Shown piece after piece: positions 35,448 through 43,102 of a DNA stretch of 64,000 bases. The position numbers and the translations under genes are program-made. The notes under the pieces are model-generated. The model did no database searches, was not told where the DNA came from, and worked only from the letters and a program-made list of their open reading frames with translations. The stretch is taken from contig JADJXT010000001.1 in assembly GCA_016720115.1 (NCBI GenBank), forward strand, positions 1,753,085-1,817,084, written 5' to 3'. This stretch comes from Sphingomonadales bacterium. Its GTDB lineage: Bacteria; Pseudomonadota; Alphaproteobacteria; Sphingomonadales; Sphingomonadaceae. Position 1 is the stretch's first letter; each line of letters opens with the position of its first letter.

Positions 35448-37301
35448 ATGCCTGCCCTTCGTTCGCGCACATCAACCCATGGCCGCAATATGGCAGGCGC
35501 GCGTGGCCTTTGGCGCGCGACGGGGATGAAGGATAGCGATTTCGGCAAGCCGATTGTCGCAGTGGTCAACAGCTTCACCCAATTCGTGCCGGGGCATGTC
35601 CACCTCAAAGATCTGGGCCAGATGGTCGCGCGCGAGATTGAGGCTGCGGGCGGTGTCGCCAAGGAATTCAACACCATCGCTGTCGATGACGGTATCGCGA
35701 TGGGACATGACGGGATGCTCTATTCGTTGCCGAGTCGAGACCTGATTGCCGACAGCGTCGAATATATGGTCAACGCCCACTGTGCCGATGCTATGGTGTG
35801 CATTTCCAATTGCGACAAGATCACCCCCGGGATGTTGATGGCAGCGCTGCGTATCAACATTCCCGTTGTGTTCGTTTCGGGCGGCCCGATGGAGGCAGGC
35901 AAGGTCATCCTGAAGGGCAAGGAAGTTGCGCTCGATCTGGTTGACGCGATGGTTGCCGCAGCCGACGAAAGCTATAGCGACGAGGAAGTCGCGACCATCG
36001 AGCGGTCGGCTTGCCCGACCTGCGGTTCCTGTTCGGGCATGTTCACCGCCAATTCGATGAACTGCCTGACCGAGGCGCTGGGGTTATCGCTTCCCGGCAA
36101 TGGCTCTACGCTGGCGACGCATTCGGATCGCAAGGCGTTGTTCCTGCGTGCGGGCGAACTCGCTGTCGAGCTGTGCCGCCGTTATTATGAGCAGGAAGAC
36201 GAAAGCGTCCTGCCGCGCAATATCGCGACATTCGAAGCGTTCGAAAATGCGATGAGCCTCGACATTGCAATGGGCGGATCGACCAATACGGTGCTGCACC
36301 TGCTGGCCGCAGCCTATGAAGCAGGCGTCGATTTCACCATGGCTGACATCGACCGGCTGTCGCGAAACGTGCCCTGCCTGTCGAAGGTCGCGCCCGCCAA
36401 GCAGGATGTGCATATGGAGGATGTCCACCGTGCGGGCGGCATCATGTCGATCCTTGGCGAACTGGACCGAGCTGGGCTGCTGCACACGCATTTGCCGACC
36501 GTGCATAGCCGGACGTTGGGGGATGCGCTAAACCAATGGGATATTTCGCGCACCAACGATCCCGATGTGCAGAATTTCTTCAAGGCCGCGCCGGGTGGCA
36601 TTCCGTCGCAAACCGCTTTCAGCCAGTCACGCCGTTGGGACGAACTTGATCTGGACCGCGAAAACGGCGTTATCCGTTCGGCTGAAAATGCCTTCTCGAA
36701 GGATGGCGGTCTGGCCGTTCTCAACGGTAATATCGCGCTCGATGGTTGCATTGTGAAAACAGCTGGCGTGGATGAGAGCATCCTCAAATTCACGGGCCCA
36801 GCGAAGGTCTATGAAAGCCAGGATGCGGCGGTAACGGCGATCCTGACCGGGCAAGTCGAGGCAGGCGATGTCGTCGTCATCCGCTATGAAGGGCCAAAGG
36901 GCGGCCCGGGAATGCAGGAAATGCTCTATCCCACCAGTTACCTGAAATCGAAGGGATTAGGTGCGGCCTGTGCGCTGCTGACTGACGGGCGCTTTTCGGG
37001 CGGCACTTCGGGGCTTTCGATCGGCCATGTCTCGCCAGAGGCAGCGGAAGGCGGCACGATCGGGCTTGTCGAAAATGGCGACCGGATCGAAATCGACATT
37101 CCAAATCGCACCATCCACATGGCAGTCAGCGAAGACGAACTGGCCAAACGCCGTGCGGCGCAGGAAGCCAAAGGCTGGCAGCCGGTGAAGGAACGCCCGC
37201 GCAAAATCTCGGTCGCCTTGCAGGCCTATGCGGCCATGACGACCAGCGCGGCGCGCGGTGCAATCCGCGACGTTTCGCAACTGGTTTCGAAGCCGCGCTG
37301 A
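35448..37301 (+). CDS. ilvD: Dihydroxy-acid dehydratase
   Basis: 617 aa. Dehydrates dihydroxy-acids in valine, isoleucine and leucine synthesis. Fe-S ligands are seen in CISNCDKITPGM and CPTCGSCSGMFTANSMNCL. The signature GRFSGGTSGLSIGHVSPEAA is near the C-terminus. The ribosome-binding site ACAGGAGTCTCC is good. It probably has its own promoter, since a terminator lies just upstream. Confidence 0.97.
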   Translation: MPALRSRTSTHGRNMAGARGLWRATGMKDSDFGKPIVAVVNSFTQFVPGHVHLKDLGQMVAREIEAAGGVAKEFNTIAVDDGIAMGHDGMLYSLPSRDLIADSVEYMVNAHCADAMVCISNCDKITPGMLMAALRINIPVVFVSGGPMEAGKVILKGKEVALDLVDAMVAAADESYSDEEVATIERSACPTCGSCSGMFTANSMNCLTEALGLSLPGNGSTLATHSDRKALFLRAGELAVELCRRYYEQEDESVLPRNIATFEAFENAMSLDIAMGGSTNTVLHLLAAAYEAGVDFTMADIDRLSRNVPCLSKVAPAKQDVHMEDVHRAGGIMSILGELDRAGLLHTHLPTVHSRTLGDALNQWDISRTNDPDVQNFFKAAPGGIPSQTAFSQSRRWDELDLDRENGVIRSAENAFSKDGGLAVLNGNIALDGCIVKTAGVDESILKFTGPAKVYESQDAAVTAILTGQVEAGDVVVIRYEGPKGGPGMQEMLYPTSYLKSKGLGAACALLTDGRFSGGTSGLSIGHVSPEAAEGGTIGLVENGDRIEIDIPNRTIHMAVSEDELAKRRAAQEAKGWQPVKERPRKISVALQAYAAMTTSAARGAIRDVSQLVSKPR

Positions 37302-37365
37302 TGGAACGCGCAAAGCAGGGTTAATGCGCTGGGCTTGGGCACGGCTTGAAGCTTATATGGCTGCC

Positions 37366-37749
37366 ATGACCATTTCCAAGCGCGCCCCTTTCGTTTTAAC
37401 GGCTGCAAGCCTGACACTCGCTGCCTGTGGCGATGGTTCGAGTACCAGCGGCGTCGATGGTGTTGCAGAGGCCGACCGCATCGAGTGCGCACTGGCAGGC
37501 TCGACCAAGTTCGAGCGGGCCTGCGCCACCGAAACCATGCCTGGGGAAAAGGGCAAGATGCTCGTCGTGCGCCACCCCGATGGCGGGTTCCGCCGTTTCA
37601 ACATCCTGACCGATGGCCGTGGATTGGCCCCGGCGGATGGTTTTGATGAAACCAGCATCAATATCCTCGGTGGCGGGATGATCGAAGTGCGTTCGGGCGA
37701 TGACATTTACCGGCTGCCTGCCGATATCAAATCACCGGGGCAGAAATAG
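37366..37749 (+). CDS. Small predicted lipoprotein of unknown function
   Basis: 127 aa from MTISKRAPF (37366); ATG 37357 is also possible. A signal peptide ends in a lipobox TLAAC-GDGS, so it should be lipidated. The mature part (~105 aa) has two Cys, a basic VVRHPDGGFRRFNI segment and an acidic EVRSGDDIYRLPAD end. I do not recognise the family. It sits between ilvD and the RNA methyltransferase on the same strand, with no good terminator between. Confidence 0.7.
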   Translation: MTISKRAPFVLTAASLTLAACGDGSSTSGVDGVAEADRIECALAGSTKFERACATETMPGEKGKMLVVRHPDGGFRRFNILTDGRGLAPADGFDETSINILGGGMIEVRSGDDIYRLPADIKSPGQK

Positions 37750-37795
37750 CCGACCAAGCTTGCTTCTGTCTGCGTGCGCGGGCAAGGCGCATTGC

Positions 37796-38998
37796 GTGAA
37801 CGATAGCAGCGAAATCATCCGTATCGCCTCGCGCGGCGATGGCGTGACTGCCGATGGGCGGCATGTGCCTTTCGCCGCACCTGGGGACCGGCTGAATCCC
37901 GGCGGTGGATTGATCCACGGACCACATCATGCAGAGCCGCCTTGCCCGCATTTCCAGCTTTGCGGCGGATGCCAGTTGCAGCATCTGGACGATGAAACGC
38001 TGAAGACGTTCGTCAAGGATCGCATCATCCACGCCCTGGTTGCACAGGAAATCGCGCTGCCAGAGTTTATGCCGACGCATGTCTCCCCACCGCACAGTCG
38101 GCGCCGTGTGTCGGTCCGGTCGGCTTGGGCAGGCAAGCAATTCCAACTGGGCTTCAGTTCGGAAAAGAGCCACCGCATCGTCGACCTTAAGCAATGCGAC
38201 ATCATGGCGCCTGAACTGTTCGCGCTGTTGGAGCCGCTGCGCGCCTTTCTTGCGCCGCGCATAGGGCCGAAGCGCAATGTCGAGATCAAGCTGGCGCTGG
38301 TGGATCAGGGCGTGGATGTCTTGATCGAGAATTGGTCGCCCGAAGGCCTTGAAACGCATGAGGCGATGACAGCCTTTGCCACCGCCAACCATCTGGCGCG
38401 GCTCTCGACCGACGATGGCTATGGCGCGACGACCTATTGGGAGCCCGAGCCTGCCACGATTACTCTGGGCGGAATTGCCGTGGTCTATCCGCCTTATGGC
38501 TTCCTGCAGGCGACCCGCGACGGAGAGCAGGCGCTATCCTTGGCCGTGCAGGAGGTGATCGGCGAAGCCAAGCTGGTCGCCGATCTGTTTTCAGGGCTGG
38601 GCACTTTTGCCTTTGCCGTCGCGCAGGGGCGCAAGGTTTTTGCGGCCGAAGCCGAACGGGCCGCTCTGCTTGCGATGAAGGCTGCTGCGGGCAGGGAGGG
38701 GCTTCAGCTTTTTGCCGAGCATCGCGACCTGTTCCGGCGGCCCTTGACGCCTGCTGAACTCAATCGCTTTTCCGCCGTGATCCTCGATCCGCCACGCGCT
38801 GGTGCGCGCGAGCAGGTTGCCGAGCTGGCAAACTCCAATGTTGCACGCATCGCTTATGTCAGTTGCAATCCGTCCAGTTTCGCGCGCGATGCAAAGTTGT
38901 TGATCGGCGCGGGCTACAGGTTGCAGCGGATCTGGCCTGTCGGGCAGTTCCGCTGGTCAACCCATGTCGAACTGGCGGGCGAATTCACCCGCCAGTGA
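37796..38998 (+). CDS. TrmA/RlmD-family RNA 5-methyluridine methyltransferase
   Basis: 400 aa using GTG 37796 (VNDSSEIIRIA). A short N-terminal TRAM-like part is followed by the 4Fe-4S motif CPHFQLCGGCQLQHL, the SAM fold LVADLFSGLGTFAFAVAQG, the ILDPPRAGAREQV motif, and the catalytic Cys in YVSCNPSSFARDA. Members make m5U in 23S rRNA or tRNA. The Fe-S cluster points to the RlmC/RlmD side rather than TrmA. The exact target is not decided by the motifs. Confidence 0.9.
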   Translation: MNDSSEIIRIASRGDGVTADGRHVPFAAPGDRLNPGGGLIHGPHHAEPPCPHFQLCGGCQLQHLDDETLKTFVKDRIIHALVAQEIALPEFMPTHVSPPHSRRRVSVRSAWAGKQFQLGFSSEKSHRIVDLKQCDIMAPELFALLEPLRAFLAPRIGPKRNVEIKLALVDQGVDVLIENWSPEGLETHEAMTAFATANHLARLSTDDGYGATTYWEPEPATITLGGIAVVYPPYGFLQATRDGEQALSLAVQEVIGEAKLVADLFSGLGTFAFAVAQGRKVFAAEAERAALLAMKAAAGREGLQLFAEHRDLFRRPLTPAELNRFSAVILDPPRAGAREQVAELANSNVARIAYVSCNPSSFARDAKLLIGAGYRLQRIWPVGQFRWSTHVELAGEFTRQ

Positions 38999-39006
38999 CA
39001 CTCAAA

Positions 39007-39444
39007 TCAACGGAATACCGCCAATATGGCGTGCAGCACCAGCGCCATCAGCGCGAGCGATGACAAGGCAAACAGCAGGAAGCGGACCGCAACCTTGTTC
39101 ACCAGCGACTGCCACAGGCTGTGTGCAATGCGCAAGCCGACATAGACCCAGGCAATTGTTGCGTTGAGCCCGTCGCCCTGGCCGATCATCGCGAGAAGCA
39201 AAGCGACAGCATAAAATACCGTCGGTGCTTCGTGCAGATGGTTGTAATTATGCGCCTTCCACTGGATGCTCCCCGGAAGCAGTCCTTCCAGCTTGGCACC
39301 CGTCCAGCCCACATCGGCCCCCGGCGTGGAATCCTTTGGCAGCTTGTTGATCGCCGGAATACGCGTTGCGTACATCCATATCCACATCAGCATCGTCCAG
39401 CCCGCAAGCACCGCGACCGGCTTCAGGATTTCGGCATGTTCCAT
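39007..39444 (-). CDS. MAPEG-family membrane protein 1
   Basis: 145 aa with four predicted membrane helices (~8-28, 60-80, 85-105, 120-142). It has the MAPEG pattern HNYNHLHEAPTVFYAVALLL and YVGLRIAHSLWQS. Eukaryotic members include glutathione-dependent peroxidases and transferases; bacterial roles are mostly unknown. It follows a close paralogue at 39467-39889 with a 22-bp gap, so the pair is probably co-transcribed. Its 3' end faces the RNA methyltransferase across 8 bp. Confidence 0.85.
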   Translation of the reverse strand: MEHAEILKPVAVLAGWTMLMWIWMYATRIPAINKLPKDSTPGADVGWTGAKLEGLLPGSIQWKAHNYNHLHEAPTVFYAVALLLAMIGQGDGLNATIAWVYVGLRIAHSLWQSLVNKVAVRFLLFALSSLALMALVLHAILAVFR

Positions 39445-39466
39445 ATTCTCTCCTCCCTTGTTGTTC

Positions 39467-39889
39467 TCAGACCGTTACCATCACCGCCTTGACCGCGAGC
39501 ACGGCAAGGCAAAGCGTCGACAGCATGAATGTCGAAAAGCGCACCGTCACCTTGTTCACAAGCGCCTGATAAACCGAATGGATAATGCGCAGGGCGACAT
39601 AGGCCCAGGCGAATTTCACCATCAGCGGCGTTGCGGCCTGCATGATGTGCAGGATGAATACCGTCGCGTAGAAAATCGTCGGCTGTTCCATCAGATGCGC
39701 ATAATTGTGCGATTTCCACGCAGCCGTGCCCAGTATCGGATCGATATCCTGCCCGCGCAATCCCGGCGCGGGCGGTGGCGCATTGCCCAGCTTTGCCAGC
39801 GTGCCGAAGCGCGCAATCGCCAGCCAACCGAGCATCACCAGTGACCACGCGACCAGCACGGCCGCAGGCGCGAGTATCGTCGTAGCCAT
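39467..39889 (-). CDS. MAPEG-family membrane protein 2
   Basis: 140 aa with four predicted membrane helices. Core motifs parallel its neighbour: KSHNYAHLMEQPTIFYATVFIL and YVALRIIHSVYQALVNKVTVRF. The tandem arrangement and shared LVNKV-VRF segment indicate duplication followed by divergence. The mutual partner may be each other, as MAPEG proteins work as trimers. Substrate unknown. Confidence 0.85.
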   Translation of the reverse strand: MATTILAPAAVLVAWSLVMLGWLAIARFGTLAKLGNAPPPAPGLRGQDIDPILGTAAWKSHNYAHLMEQPTIFYATVFILHIMQAATPLMVKFAWAYVALRIIHSVYQALVNKVTVRFSTFMLSTLCLAVLAVKAVMVTV

Positions 39890-39956
39890 AAGAAAACCCT
39901 CCCCGTTTTCGATGACGGGGAGGGTGCTTCACATGCTGTACATTGTCAAACGCAAC

Positions 39957-41168
39957 TTATTGAGCTGAACGCTTGCCGATATGGTGGACATTGCCCGGAT
40001 CGTTTGCGGCCACGCGCGCGTAGAGGCTGGCCATCGGCTCATCCTCCACAACAAAATCCTCGGTTTCGCCGAAACCGTTGAATTCTGTCCGCATTGCGCA
40101 GCCATAGGCGCCCAGCATCCCGACCTCGATATAGTCGCCAGCCTGCACGTCGGCGGGCAACAGGAAGGGGCCTGCCATATAGTCCATATCGTCACAGGTC
40201 GGGCCGTAGAAAGCAAACTCCGCAATTTCTTCGCTGCCGCTTTCGCGCATCAGTTCGACCGGGAAGCGCCAGCCGACATGCGCGGCATCGAACAGCGCCC
40301 CATAGGCGCCGTCGTTGATATACAGTTCCGATCCGCGCCGCTTTTCGACGCGGACGAGCAACGAAGCATATTCGGCGCACAGCGCACGGCCCGGCTCGCA
40401 CCACAGCTCTGCCGAATAGCTGATCGGCAGGTCTTCAAATGTGCGGTGGATCGTCTCGAAATAGGCTTCGAGCGGGGGAGGTTCCATTCCCGGATAGACC
40501 GAGGGAAAGCCGCCGCCGACATCGACGATATCGACCGTGACCGAAGCCTCGACAATCGCTGCACGCACCTTTTCCATCGCCTCTGCATAAGCCAGCGGCG
40601 TCATCGCCTGGCTGCCGACATGGAAGGCGATGCCAAGGCTGTCGGCAACCTGACGGGTCGCGACCAGCAGTTCGGCCACTTCGGCAGGTTCCGCGCCGAA
40701 TTTGGCGGCAAGGCTCAGCTTCGCATGGTCGGACGAGACGCGGATGCGCACGCACAGTTCAAGGTCGGTCGCCGCCACGCCATCGGTGGAGGTGGCGCGG
40801 ACGATCTTTTCCAGTTCCTCGTTGCTGTCGAGGCTGAAGGTGCGCACGCCATGGTTGTGATAGGCCTGCGCGATCGCACGTTCCGACTTCACCGGGTGCA
40901 TGAAGCACAGCTTCGCATCGGGCAGGAATTTGTGCACGAGGCGCACTTCGCCCAGCGAGGCGACGTCATAATGCGTGATCCCCGCCGCCCACAGCGTTTC
41001 AAGCAGCGCGGGCGAGGGATTGGCCTTTACGGCGTAGAGCGACCGGCCCGGAAACTTCTCGACAAAGAAGCGGGCGGCGCGCGTCGCAGCATGCGGACGA
41101 AGGAGTGTTACGGGCTCATCCGGCGCAAAAGCGCGGACTAGGGACGCAGCATCAGGATAGTTGTGCAA
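39957..41168 (-). CDS. PLP-dependent ornithine/lysine decarboxylase (type III fold)
   Basis: 403 aa alanine-racemase-fold decarboxylase. The PLP lysine is in SLYAVKANPSPALLE, the phosphate-binding stretch is VDVGGGFPSVYPG, and the catalytic Cys region is YGPTCDDMDYMAGP, ending with RTEFNGFGE. It makes putrescine from ornithine or cadaverine from lysine. Downstream of nspC and carboxynorspermidine synthase, it most likely supplies putrescine to that pathway. Substrate preference (ornithine, lysine or both) cannot be read from these motifs. Confidence 0.9.
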   Translation of the reverse strand: MHNYPDAASLVRAFAPDEPVTLLRPHAATRAARFFVEKFPGRSLYAVKANPSPALLETLWAAGITHYDVASLGEVRLVHKFLPDAKLCFMHPVKSERAIAQAYHNHGVRTFSLDSNEELEKIVRATSTDGVAATDLELCVRIRVSSDHAKLSLAAKFGAEPAEVAELLVATRQVADSLGIAFHVGSQAMTPLAYAEAMEKVRAAIVEASVTVDIVDVGGGFPSVYPGMEPPPLEAYFETIHRTFEDLPISYSAELWCEPGRALCAEYASLLVRVEKRRGSELYINDGAYGALFDAAHVGWRFPVELMRESGSEEIAEFAFYGPTCDDMDYMAGPFLLPADVQAGDYIEVGMLGAYGCAMRTEFNGFGETEDFVVEDEPMASLYARVAANDPGNVHHIGKRSAQ

Positions 41169-41442
41169 CTCAAGGGACCCCCAATAGTCTGTTAAACCAA
41201 AAAAACGCGAACAAGGCTGCCTTGCGGTTATTGGAAGTCCCCCTGGGGCAGCGGAGGGTGCCTATATGATTCGGGGGGTGTTTGTAAAGGGGATTCAGAA
41301 ACCGGCGCTTGGTTGCTTTCCGAGCCAAACACCGCCCCGGCACGGGGAGGCAGGCATCGTGCAGCGATGCCGGTGGGGGTCGAGATAAACTCGTTCCTCT
41401 CCTGCGTGCTTTGCACGCTGTCCTCTCCGTTCCGGAGAGGTG
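41169..41442. repeat. Hairpin-rich spacer between nspC and the decarboxylase
   Basis: 274 bp without a gene. It contains three clean stem-loops in a row: GGCATCG-TGCAG-CGATGCC near 41353-41372, GCGTGC-TTT-GCACGC at 41404-41418, and CCTCTCCG-TTC-CGGAGAGG at 41422-41440. The last lies just after the nspC stop and can serve as its terminator. The cluster resembles composite REP-like elements. It may lower decarboxylase expression relative to nspC. Confidence 0.6.
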
Positions 41443-42597
41443 TTAACTCAACCGATCCCGAAACTCTTCCCAACCAAATTCGCGCACACAACGCAGTTCG
41501 TCGGTATCGCTGTTCCACAGCCAGATCGAGGGCAAGGGGACGCCGTTGAAGGTGTTGGTCTTGACCATCGAATAATGCGCTTGGTCGAGAAAGGCGAAGC
41601 GCTGTCCGGGTTCTGCCGGGACGGGAAGGCGGTAGTCGCCAATGATGTCACCCGCGAGGCAGCTCGGGCCACCGAGGCGGATTGCGGGGCCGCCTGAACG
41701 TTCACCGAGCATCGCGGGGCGGTAGGGGGCCTCGATCACATCGGGCATGTGGCAGGTTGCGCTGATATCGGTAATGCCGATGGGCATGCCGTTGTCGAAC
41801 ACATCGAGCAATTCGCCGACCAATATCCCGGCGTCGAGCGCAATCGCCTCACCGGGCTCAAGATACACATCGCAGCCGGTTTCGGCGCGGACGCCCTTGA
41901 TGAACTCGACCAGTTCGTCGCGCTGGTAATCGGCGCGGGTGATATGGTGGCCGCCACCGAAGTTGAGCCATTTAAGGCGACCGAACCAGGGCGCGATTTT
42001 GGGCTTCAGATATTCCCAGGTGCGTTTTAACGGCACGAAATCCTGTTCGCACAGCGAATGGAAATGGATGCCCGAAACGCCCTGCAGATGCTCCGGCTGC
42101 AACTGGCTGACAGGAAATCCCAGTCGCGAATGCGGGGAGCATGGGTCATATTTCGCTACCTCCCCCTCCGCATGTTCGGGGTTGATACGCAGGCCGACAT
42201 CGACGCTGTCGTCGAGGAATGCGGCGAAGCGACGATGCTGGTTGGGGCTGTTGAAGATGACATGATCGGAAATGGCAACAATTTCCGCCATGTCCGATGC
42301 CTTGTAGCCCGCGCAATAAGTCGCGATTTCGCCCTTGTAGTGATCGCGCGCCAGCCGCGCCTCCCACAGCCCGCTGGTGCACACGCCATCGAGATATTCG
42401 CCCACCACATCGGCGAGGCTCCACATCGAAAAGGCCTTCAGGGCAGAAAGCACCTTCGCCCCCGACCGTTTCTTCACATCTGCAAGAACAGCCAGATTCC
42501 GCCGCACCGCCGCTTCGTCGACGACAAAGGCAGGCGTCGGCACACGGTTCAGGTCAAATCGGGCAAAAGCCCCGGGATCGCCGGCTCTGGTTTCCAT
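41443..42597 (-). CDS. nspC: Carboxynorspermidine decarboxylase
   Basis: 384 aa alanine-racemase-fold PLP enzyme. The PLP lysine is in VLSALKAFSMWSL, followed by INPEHAEGEVAKYDPCSPHSRLG split around the family signature, NFGGGHHITRADY, and EPGEAIALDAG. It decarboxylates carboxynorspermidine or carboxyspermidine to the triamine. A ribosome-binding site (AGGAAT) is placed right after the GxxExxY element, so the element did not destroy it. It works with the synthase at 43103-44311. Confidence 0.94.
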   Translation of the reverse strand: METRAGDPGAFARFDLNRVPTPAFVVDEAAVRRNLAVLADVKKRSGAKVLSALKAFSMWSLADVVGEYLDGVCTSGLWEARLARDHYKGEIATYCAGYKASDMAEIVAISDHVIFNSPNQHRRFAAFLDDSVDVGLRINPEHAEGEVAKYDPCSPHSRLGFPVSQLQPEHLQGVSGIHFHSLCEQDFVPLKRTWEYLKPKIAPWFGRLKWLNFGGGHHITRADYQRDELVEFIKGVRAETGCDVYLEPGEAIALDAGILVGELLDVFDNGMPIGITDISATCHMPDVIEAPYRPAMLGERSGGPAIRLGGPSCLAGDIIGDYRLPVPAEPGQRFAFLDQAHYSMVKTNTFNGVPLPSIWLWNSDTDELRCVREFGWEEFRDRLS

Positions 42598-42610
42598 GGT
42601 GCATTCCTAT

Positions 42611-42657
42611 TTTTTGGTTCTCGCAAAGACGCAGAGTTCACGCAGAGATCGCAGAGG
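42611..42657. repeat. Inverted repeat, nspC-side end of GxxExxY unit
   Basis: It starts TTTTTGGTTCTCGCA and continues with purine-rich GCAGAG...TTCACGCAGAGA steps. It pairs with 43053-43102 at roughly 85-90% identity with one small gap. The CGCAGAG-type sequence is the kind often seen beside GxxExxY genes in many bacteria. Confidence 0.8.
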
Positions 42658-42658
42658 A

Positions 42659-43048
42659 TTATTCTGGCTTGTGGTCATTGACCATCCTCCTGATGCCGTC
42701 TTTCATCGTCGCTTCCGAGAAATTGAGAAGCAGCCCGACGGGCTGTTTGAAAATCCTCAGATATGTGAGCAATTGCCTTGCATGAGCTTTGCTCAGTTTT
42801 TCGACGGATTTGATTTCGAGAATCAAGCGATCCTCAACGAGAATATCGATCCTGAACGCTGCGTCGAAACTATGACCGTCAACTGTCAGGGGAACCGGCA
42901 CTTGCCGGGCCACTTTCAAACCCCTTGTTCCAAGACGCCCCGCCAGGACAGTCTCATAAACATTCTCGAACAATCCGGGGCCGAGTTCACGATGGATCGC
43001 AATACACTCATCGACGACGATTGCACTGATCTCATCTATCGGTCTCAT
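42659..43048 (-). CDS. GxxExxY protein (PD-(D/E)XK nuclease superfamily)
   Basis: 129 aa from MRPIDEISAIVVDECIA; codons further upstream belong to the inverted repeat. The name motif is GPGLFENVYE. The nuclease core is seen as FRIDILVEDRLILEIKSV (Asp...Glu-x-Lys), followed by the helix AHARQLLTYLRIFKQPVG. The family (PDDEXK_3) is common, often patchily distributed, and its function is undefined. It sits on the same strand inside a polyamine operon, with no functional link to it. Probably an inserted passenger. Confidence 0.9.
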   Translation of the reverse strand: MRPIDEISAIVVDECIAIHRELGPGLFENVYETVLAGRLGTRGLKVARQVPVPLTVDGHSFDAAFRIDILVEDRLILEIKSVEKLSKAHARQLLTYLRIFKQPVGLLLNFSEATMKDGIRRMVNDHKPE

Positions 43049-43052
43049 TGAA

Positions 43053-43102
43053 CCTCTCTGCGGTCTCTGCGTGAACTCCGCGCCCTCTGCGAGAACCAAA
43101 AA
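43053..43102. repeat. Inverted repeat, synthase-side end of GxxExxY unit
   Basis: Its reverse complement begins TTTTTGGTTCTCGCA and matches 42611-42657 over nearly its whole length. It directly abuts the TGA of the carboxynorspermidine synthase gene (43103-43105) and ends 4 bp from the GxxExxY start codon, so it also forms the leader of that gene. Confidence 0.8.

Larger units (their letters stand above)
42611..43102. mobile_element. 492-bp IR-flanked GxxExxY unit
   Basis: A single nuclease-like gene is bracketed by ~47-50-bp inverted repeats. The outer ends touch the stop codon of the upstream synthase gene and lie 13 bp from the nspC start. The gene fills nearly all space between the repeats (1-4 bp margins). 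This suggests a compact inserted unit. No transposase and no obvious target duplication are visible. Whether it moves, and by what, is unknown. Confidence 0.65.

Noticed and set aside
39981..41141. 386-codon open frame on the plus strand
   Set aside because: Antisense to the PLP decarboxylase; the codon pattern follows the minus-strand gene.
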